NCBI RefSeq assembly: GCF_003634935.1
Contig: NZ_RBXO01000001.1
Coordinates: 6,101,501-6,165,500, forward strand
Direction: 5' to 3'
DNA from: Saccharothrix australiensis
GTDB taxonomy: Bacteria > Actinomycetota > Actinomycetes > Mycobacteriales > Pseudonocardiaceae
Length of the DNA: 64,000 nucleotides
Under the pieces are notes generated by a model, which was given only the letters and a program-made list of their open reading frames with translations, did not search any database and was not told where the DNA came from. Below are positions 60,179 to 64,000 of the stretch, piece after piece (within the stretch, counting starts at the first letter, position 1; each line of letters starts with the position of its first letter). The position numbers were made by a program, and so were the translations under genes.

Positions 60179-60280
60179 GTGCGCGACGCGCAATCGCCTG
60201 GTCGCAGTACCGAGCCGGGTCCGACACCCGGCTACCCGCAAGGTCCGCACGTCCCGGCGCCCACCGGGGGTGCCCGGTGA
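60179..60280 (+). CDS. Possible Pro-rich leader peptide coupled to the CNNM gene
   Basis: A 33-residue frame starts at a GTG preceded by GAGGAG at 11 bases and ends in a TGA that overlaps the GTG of the next gene (GTGA). The peptide has eight Pro residues, several as PxP (EPGPTPGYP). A -10-like TAAACT lies at about 60130. Against it, its third codon positions are less GC-rich than those of the neighbouring genes, and short open frames are common in such DNA. If real, it would couple translation to the metal transporter gene. Confidence 0.35.
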   Translation: MRDAQSPGRSTEPGPTPGYPQGPHVPAPTGGAR

Positions 60281-61599
60281 ACGGGGTCCTGGTCAGCGTG
60301 CTCGGCCTGGTCGCCGTCGTGGCGCTGACCATCGGCACGTTCATCGCGGTCGCCGCCGAGTTCTCCCTGACCGCGCTGGAGCGCAGCACGGTCGAGTCGC
60401 ACCTCGCCACCGTCGGCGACGCGAAGGCGCGCACGGTGGACAAGGCGCACCGCTCGCTGTCGTTCCAGCTCTCCGGCGCGCAGCTGGCGATCACCTTCAC
60501 CACGCTCATCACCGGCTACATCGCCGAACCGGCCATCGCCCGGCTGGTGTCGCCCGCGCTGACCGCCGTCGGCCTGCCGGAAGCGGTGGCGGCACCGGTC
60601 TCGCTGGTCGTCGCGCTGGCCCTGGCGACCGCGCTGTCGATGGTGTTCGGCGAGCTGGTGCCGAAGAACCTCGCGATCGCCAAGCCGCTGGAGACGGCGC
60701 GGGCCGTCGCGGGCGTCCAGGCCGGGTTCTCCGCCGTGTTCCGCTGGCTGATCACCGGCCTCAACGGCGCGGCGAACGGGCTGGTGCGGGGGCTGGGCGT
60801 GGAGCCGGCCGACGAGCTGGCGTCGGCGCGCTCGCCGCAGGAGCTGGGCGCGCTGATCCGCTCCAGCGCCGAGCACGGCACGATCGACCCCGGCACGGCG
60901 ACGCTGCTGGACCGCTCGCTGCGGTTCGGCGACCGCACCGCCGACGAGCTGATGACGCCGCGCGTGCGGGTCGAGTCGCTGCGCGCCGACGCGACCGTGC
61001 TGGACCTGCTGGCCAAGGCGCGGGAGACGGGCTTCTCCCGGTTCCCGGTCTACCACGGCGACCTGGACGAGGTGCGCGGCATGGTGCACGTGAAGCAGGC
61101 GTTCAGCGTGCCGCGCGCGCAGCGCGCCACGACGCCGGTGTCGGCGCTGACCAGGCCGGTGCAGACGGTGCCGGAGACGCTGTCCGGCGACGCCCTGCTG
61201 GACCGGCTGCGCGCGTCGGGGCTCCAGACGGCGCTGGTGGTGGACGAGTACGGCGGCACCGCCGGCCTGGTCACGCTGGAGGACCTGGTCGAGGAGATCG
61301 TCGGCGACGTGCGCGACGAGCACGACCGCCGGGAGGGCGCGCCGGTCCGGGCGCTGGGCCGCGACAGCTGGCTGATGTCCGGCCTGCTGCGCGACGACGA
61401 GGTGTTCGAGGCGACCGGTTTCCGGATGCCGTCCGGCGACTACGAGACGCTGGCCGGCCTGGTCCTGGCGCACCTGGGCCGCATACCGGACGTGGCGGAC
61501 GAGATCCGCGTCGACGGCTGGCGGATCACCGTGGTGTCGATGGACCGGCACCGGGTGGCCGAGCTGCGCGTCGAGTCGCCGACGGAGGTGGCGCGGTGA
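60277..61599 (+). CDS. CNNM/CBS/CorC-domain membrane protein (hemolysin C-like), copy 1
   Basis: The 440-residue protein has an N-terminal CNNM transmembrane domain (VLGLVAVVALTIGTFIAVAAEFSLTALERS, and ALATALSMVFGELVPKNLAIAKP as the conserved ELVPKNLA signature), a CBS pair (MTPRVRVESLRADATVLDLLAKARETGFSRFPVYHGD and LVVDEYGGTAGLVTLEDLVEEIVGD) and a C-terminal CorC/HlyC domain ending in RVDGWRITVVSMDRHRVAELRV. Bacterial CNNM proteins are linked to magnesium or cobalt efflux. The GTG at 60277 overlaps the end of a small Pro-rich frame and its stop overlaps the start of a shorter paralogue, so the two are probably co-translated. Confidence 0.88.
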   Translation: MNGVLVSVLGLVAVVALTIGTFIAVAAEFSLTALERSTVESHLATVGDAKARTVDKAHRSLSFQLSGAQLAITFTTLITGYIAEPAIARLVSPALTAVGLPEAVAAPVSLVVALALATALSMVFGELVPKNLAIAKPLETARAVAGVQAGFSAVFRWLITGLNGAANGLVRGLGVEPADELASARSPQELGALIRSSAEHGTIDPGTATLLDRSLRFGDRTADELMTPRVRVESLRADATVLDLLAKARETGFSRFPVYHGDLDEVRGMVHVKQAFSVPRAQRATTPVSALTRPVQTVPETLSGDALLDRLRASGLQTALVVDEYGGTAGLVTLEDLVEEIVGDVRDEHDRREGAPVRALGRDSWLMSGLLRDDEVFEATGFRMPSGDYETLAGLVLAHLGRIPDVADEIRVDGWRITVVSMDRHRVAELRVESPTEVAR

Positions 61600-62630
61600 T
61601 CGTCCTGGTGGTCTTCCTGCTGCTGGCGGGCAACGCGTTCTTCGTCGGCGCGGAGTTCGCGATCATCACGGCGCGCCGCGACCGGCTGGAGGCGCTGGCC
61701 GACGCGGGCAGCTCGCGGGCCAGGGTGGTGATCCGGGCGGGCCGGGAGCTGCCGCTGCTGATCGCGGGCGCGCAGCTGGGCATCACGCTGTGCTCGCTGG
61801 GGCTGGGCGCGCTGGGCGAACCGGCCGTGGCGGCGCTGCTGGAGGGCCCGTTCGGCGCGCTCGGGCTGCCGGAGGCGGTGCGGCACGGGGTGGCGTTCGC
61901 GCTGGCGCTGGTCATCGTCGTGGCGCTGCACACCGTGCTGGGCGAGATGGTGCCGAAGAACCTGGCGATCGCCGGTCCGGAGCGCACCGCGCTGTGGCTG
62001 GTGCCCGCGCACTACTGGTTCTGCCGCCTGGTCGCGCCGCTGCTGCGCGGGTTCACCGTGGTCGCGACGGCGGTGCTGCGGCTGGTGGGCGTGACGCCGC
62101 GCGAGGAGCTGGAGTCGGCGTACACGCGCGACGAGCTGGCGCTGCTGATCGCGCAGTCCCGGCAGGAGGGCCTGCTGGAGGACTCCGAGCACCGGCGGCT
62201 GGCGCAGGCGCTGTCGTCGGCGGAGCGCAGCGTGGCGGACGTGCTGGTGCCGCTGGAGCGGATCACGTCGGTGTCGGCGCGGCCGACGATGGGCGAGGTG
62301 GAGGCGGCCGTGTCGGCGACCGGCTTCTCCCGGTTCCCGGTGTCCGACGACGGCAGGCTGATCGGGTACCTGCACGTGAAGGACGTGCTGGACCTGGCGG
62401 ACGCCGATCCGGCCACGCAGGTGCCGCGCGGGCGCGTCCGGGGGCTGCCGGAGGTGTCGGTGGACGCGCGGCTGGACGAGGCGGTGGCGGTGCTGCGGCG
62501 GGCGCAGAGCCACCTGGCGCGGGCGGTGTCGGCAGACGGCTCGGTGCTCGGGGTGGTGGCGCTGGAGGACCTCGTGGAGGAGTACGTCGGGACCGTCCGT
62601 GACGGCACGCACGTCCGGCGGGAGGCGTGA
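61596..62630 (+). CDS. CNNM/CBS-domain membrane protein, copy 2 lacking the CorC domain
   Basis: The 344-residue paralogue has the same CNNM core (LVVFLLLAGNAFFVGAEFAIITARRDRLE, LHTVLGEMVPKNLAIAGPER) and a CBS pair (LVPLERITSVSARPTMGEVEAAVSATGFSRFPVSDDGRLIGYLHVKDVLDL and DGSVLGVVALEDLVEEYVG). It stops before any CorC/HlyC domain, about 100 residues shorter than copy 1. The GTG at 61596 overlaps the previous stop. The pair probably forms a heteromeric transporter or one member regulates the other; this tandem arrangement is common in actinobacteria. Confidence 0.87.
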   Translation: MIVLVVFLLLAGNAFFVGAEFAIITARRDRLEALADAGSSRARVVIRAGRELPLLIAGAQLGITLCSLGLGALGEPAVAALLEGPFGALGLPEAVRHGVAFALALVIVVALHTVLGEMVPKNLAIAGPERTALWLVPAHYWFCRLVAPLLRGFTVVATAVLRLVGVTPREELESAYTRDELALLIAQSRQEGLLEDSEHRRLAQALSSAERSVADVLVPLERITSVSARPTMGEVEAAVSATGFSRFPVSDDGRLIGYLHVKDVLDLADADPATQVPRGRVRGLPEVSVDARLDEAVAVLRRAQSHLARAVSADGSVLGVVALEDLVEEYVGTVRDGTHVRREA

Positions 62631-62728
62631 TCGCGCCGGCGGCGTGCGACCCGACCCGGCCGTGACGCCCCGCCAGCACACCATCCGACCTGGGTTGATG
62701 CCACTACGGCCACCCTGGTGAGCCAAAG

Positions 62729-62789
62729 TGGCACACGATGGCACCAAACAGGTCTTGCGATGGCACCACAGCACTGCCATAGTGGTGTC
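62729..62789 (+). promoter_or_regulatory. Leaderless promoter with repeated TGGCACCA boxes
   Basis: GATGGCACCA occurs twice (about 62737-62746 and 62759-62768), with a weaker AGTGGCACAC upstream and the inverse AGTGGTGTCA at 62781-62790. TTGCGA (62755-62760) and CATAGT (62778-62783) are 17 bases apart, and the -10 element is six bases before the ATG, so the transcript should be leaderless. Repeated boxes suit a ribbon-helix-helix autoregulator. Confidence 0.65.
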
Positions 62790-63287
62790 ATGGACCTGAC
62801 GCCCTTCGTCGACAGCCTCCGCCGCGAGTTGGCCACGGCGGCCGAGGTGGTCGGCGAGGACGCCCGCGCGCTCGCCGAGCGGCTGACCGCGCAGGTCGAG
62901 TCCGCCGCCCGGCTGACGCTGCTGGAGGCGCTGTCGGCGGCGGCGGCCGAGATCACCCGCGACCTGGCGCCCGGCTCGGTCGACGTGCGGCTGCGCGGTC
63001 GCGACCCGGAGTTCGTGGTCGCGCCGCCACCCGCGGAGCCGGCGTTCCGGGGCTCGGCCGACGCGCCGCCTCCCCCGCCCCCGCCGGCGGGCGACGAGGA
63101 CGGCGCCATGACGCGCATCAACCTCCGCCTCGCCGAGCACCTGAAGCAGCGGGTGGAGGAGGCCGCCACCCACGCCGGCATCTCGGTCAACGCGTGGCTC
63201 GTGCGGGCCGCGTCCGCCGCCCTGCACCAGGGCGCGCACCAGGGCACCCACAACATCGGCCAGCACTACACGGGCTGGGTCCGCTAG
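62790..63287 (+). CDS. Ribbon-helix-helix (HicB/Arc-like) protein
   Basis: The 165-residue protein has an N-terminal helical part (FVDSLRRELATAAEVVGEDARALAERLTAQVESA), a Pro-rich linker (ADAPPPPPPPAGDED) and a C-terminal ribbon-helix-helix domain (MTRINLRLAEHLKQRVEEAATHAGISVNAWLVRAASAALHQ), as in HicB-type antitoxins and Arc-like regulators. A separate toxin is not seen. It precedes a DUF4097 gene by 50 bases, a pairing common in actinobacteria. Repeated operator-like boxes overlap its promoter, so autoregulation is likely. The start at 62790 coincides with the predicted transcription start. Confidence 0.84.
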   Translation: MDLTPFVDSLRRELATAAEVVGEDARALAERLTAQVESAARLTLLEALSAAAAEITRDLAPGSVDVRLRGRDPEFVVAPPPAEPAFRGSADAPPPPPPPAGDEDGAMTRINLRLAEHLKQRVEEAATHAGISVNAWLVRAASAALHQGAHQGTHNIGQHYTGWVR

Positions 63288-63336
63288 CCCTCCCACCAGC
63301 ACGGACACCGCTAAGACCCACTACCAGGGGACAGCC

Positions 63337-64000
63337 ATGCCCACATTCGCCACACCCACGCCCATCGCGGTCACCCTCGACCTGTCGATGGGGCACACCC
63401 GGCTCGTCGCCGGCGACCGCGCCGACACGGTGGTCGACGTGCGACCCGGCAACCCGTCCCGCGCCGGCGACGTGAAGGCCGCCGAGCAGACCCGCGTCGA
63501 GTACCGGGACGGCCACCTGCTGGTCAAGATGGCCAAGGTCCGCGGCCTGTTCAACCGGGGCGGCTCGATCGAGTTGGAGATCGCGCTGCCCGCCGGGTCC
63601 AGCGTCCGCGGCGAGACCGCGCTGGGCGGCTTCCAGTCCGTGGGCCGGTACGACGAGGTCCGGCTCAAGAGCGCCGCCGGCGACATCGAGCTGGACACCG
63701 CGAGCACGGCGCACCTGCGCACCTCGATGGGCAACCTCACCGTCACCCACACCACCGGGCACGCCGACGTGCTCACCGGGTCCGGCACCCTGACCGTCGA
63801 ACGCGTCGACGGCGACGCCGAGGTCCACAACTCCAACGGCCTCATCCGGGTCGGCCGGGTCGCCGGCACCCTGCGCGCCCGGACCGCGAACGGCGACATC
63901 GAGGTCCACTCGGCGCTCGCCGACGTCACCGCGAAGACCGCGTGCGGCAGCGTGCGCGTCGACGAGGTCGTGCGCGGGACCACCGTGCTGGAGACCGCCG
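63337..64000 (+). CDS. DUF4097-family beta-helix repeat protein (3' end beyond the window)
   Basis: About 221 N-terminal residues are visible. After a short start (PTFATPTPIAVTLDLSMGHTRLVAGDRADTVVDVRP) come repeated short beta-strand segments: SAAGDIELDTASTAHLRTSMGNLTVTHTTGHADVLTGSGTLTVERVDGDAEVHNSNGLIRVGRV, with the G-x-I/L-x-V pattern of DUF4097 adhesin-like or toast-rack folds. No signal peptide is present, so the product is likely cytoplasmic or peripheral. The ATG at 63337 follows AGGGGACAGCC. It probably shares a transcript with the RHH gene upstream. Confidence 0.84.
   Translation, partial: MPTFATPTPIAVTLDLSMGHTRLVAGDRADTVVDVRPGNPSRAGDVKAAEQTRVEYRDGHLLVKMAKVRGLFNRGGSIELEIALPAGSSVRGETALGGFQSVGRYDEVRLKSAAGDIELDTASTAHLRTSMGNLTVTHTTGHADVLTGSGTLTVERVDGDAEVHNSNGLIRVGRVAGTLRARTANGDIEVHSALADVTAKTACGSVRVDEVVRGTTVLETA

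Overview
The window is very GC-rich DNA (well above 70% G+C by eye) with frequent GTG and TTG starts, strong GGAGG ribosome sites, several apparently leaderless transcripts, DasR-type chitin operators, an LAxTG sortase substrate and an FxSxx-COOH peptide system. This fits a filamentous actinomycete, most likely of the Pseudonocardiales (Saccharothrix, Actinosynnema or Lentzea type) or a streptomycete relative. The genus cannot be fixed from the sequence alone. No rRNA, tRNA, CRISPR array or replication origin was seen. Layout: (1) 1-6808, a divergent FxSxx-COOH ribosomal-peptide locus with precursor fxsA, the ATPase/TPR protein fxsT, the radical SAM enzyme fxsB and an HExxH peptide hydroxylase. 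(2) 7079-10528, a Cas4/RecB-like nuclease-helicase fusion. (3) 10600-15337, a secreted snapalysin protease, an amino-acid ABC importer operon and a cell-wall LAxTG protein. (4) 15418-23143, a decayed flavin oxidoreductase, a reduced crotonase, a lipoprotein, and a LanM lanthipeptide synthetase translationally coupled to a cysteine-free 69-residue peptide, followed by a giant LuxR-type regulator. (5) 23173-32995, housekeeping and accessory genes: secreted cyclophilin, an XRE regulator divergent from two unknown genes, a lipoprotein, MOSC protein, aldo/keto reductase, PaaZ, a luciferase-like oxidoreductase and a PAC2 protein. (6) 33008-37396, a GntR-TetR fusion regulator divergent from a flavin monooxygenase across two identical palindromic operators, then an ABC exporter under a SoxR/MerR-type promoter. 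(7) 37478-41240, an ArsR-SRPBCC pair, an M20 peptidase and an acyl-CoA synthetase. (8) 41321-46369, an IS5/IS427-type insertion sequence sitting between a gene's stop codon and its terminator, a DUF4062-STAND-TPR protein and a DUF4230 protein. (9) 46382-51515, a pseudouridine synthase, a DUF305 lipoprotein, and a chitin-degradation cluster of two duplicated AA10 monooxygenases and a GH19 chitinase, each with a DasR-type box in its promoter. (10) 51746-56792, a three-gene redox operon behind a perfect SoxR-like palindrome, an esterase divergent from a WYL regulator, and an SDR. (11) 57281-64000, a Dyp peroxidase, a LacI regulator, two overlapping CNNM/CBS transport genes and a ribbon-helix-helix/DUF4097 pair cut by the window end. 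Main themes: two RiPP-type modification loci (FxSxx and LanM), two members of one probable redox-drug-sensing regulon, and three members of the DasR regulon. The most unusual unit is the LanM synthetase paired with a Cys-free, membrane-segment-containing peptide.
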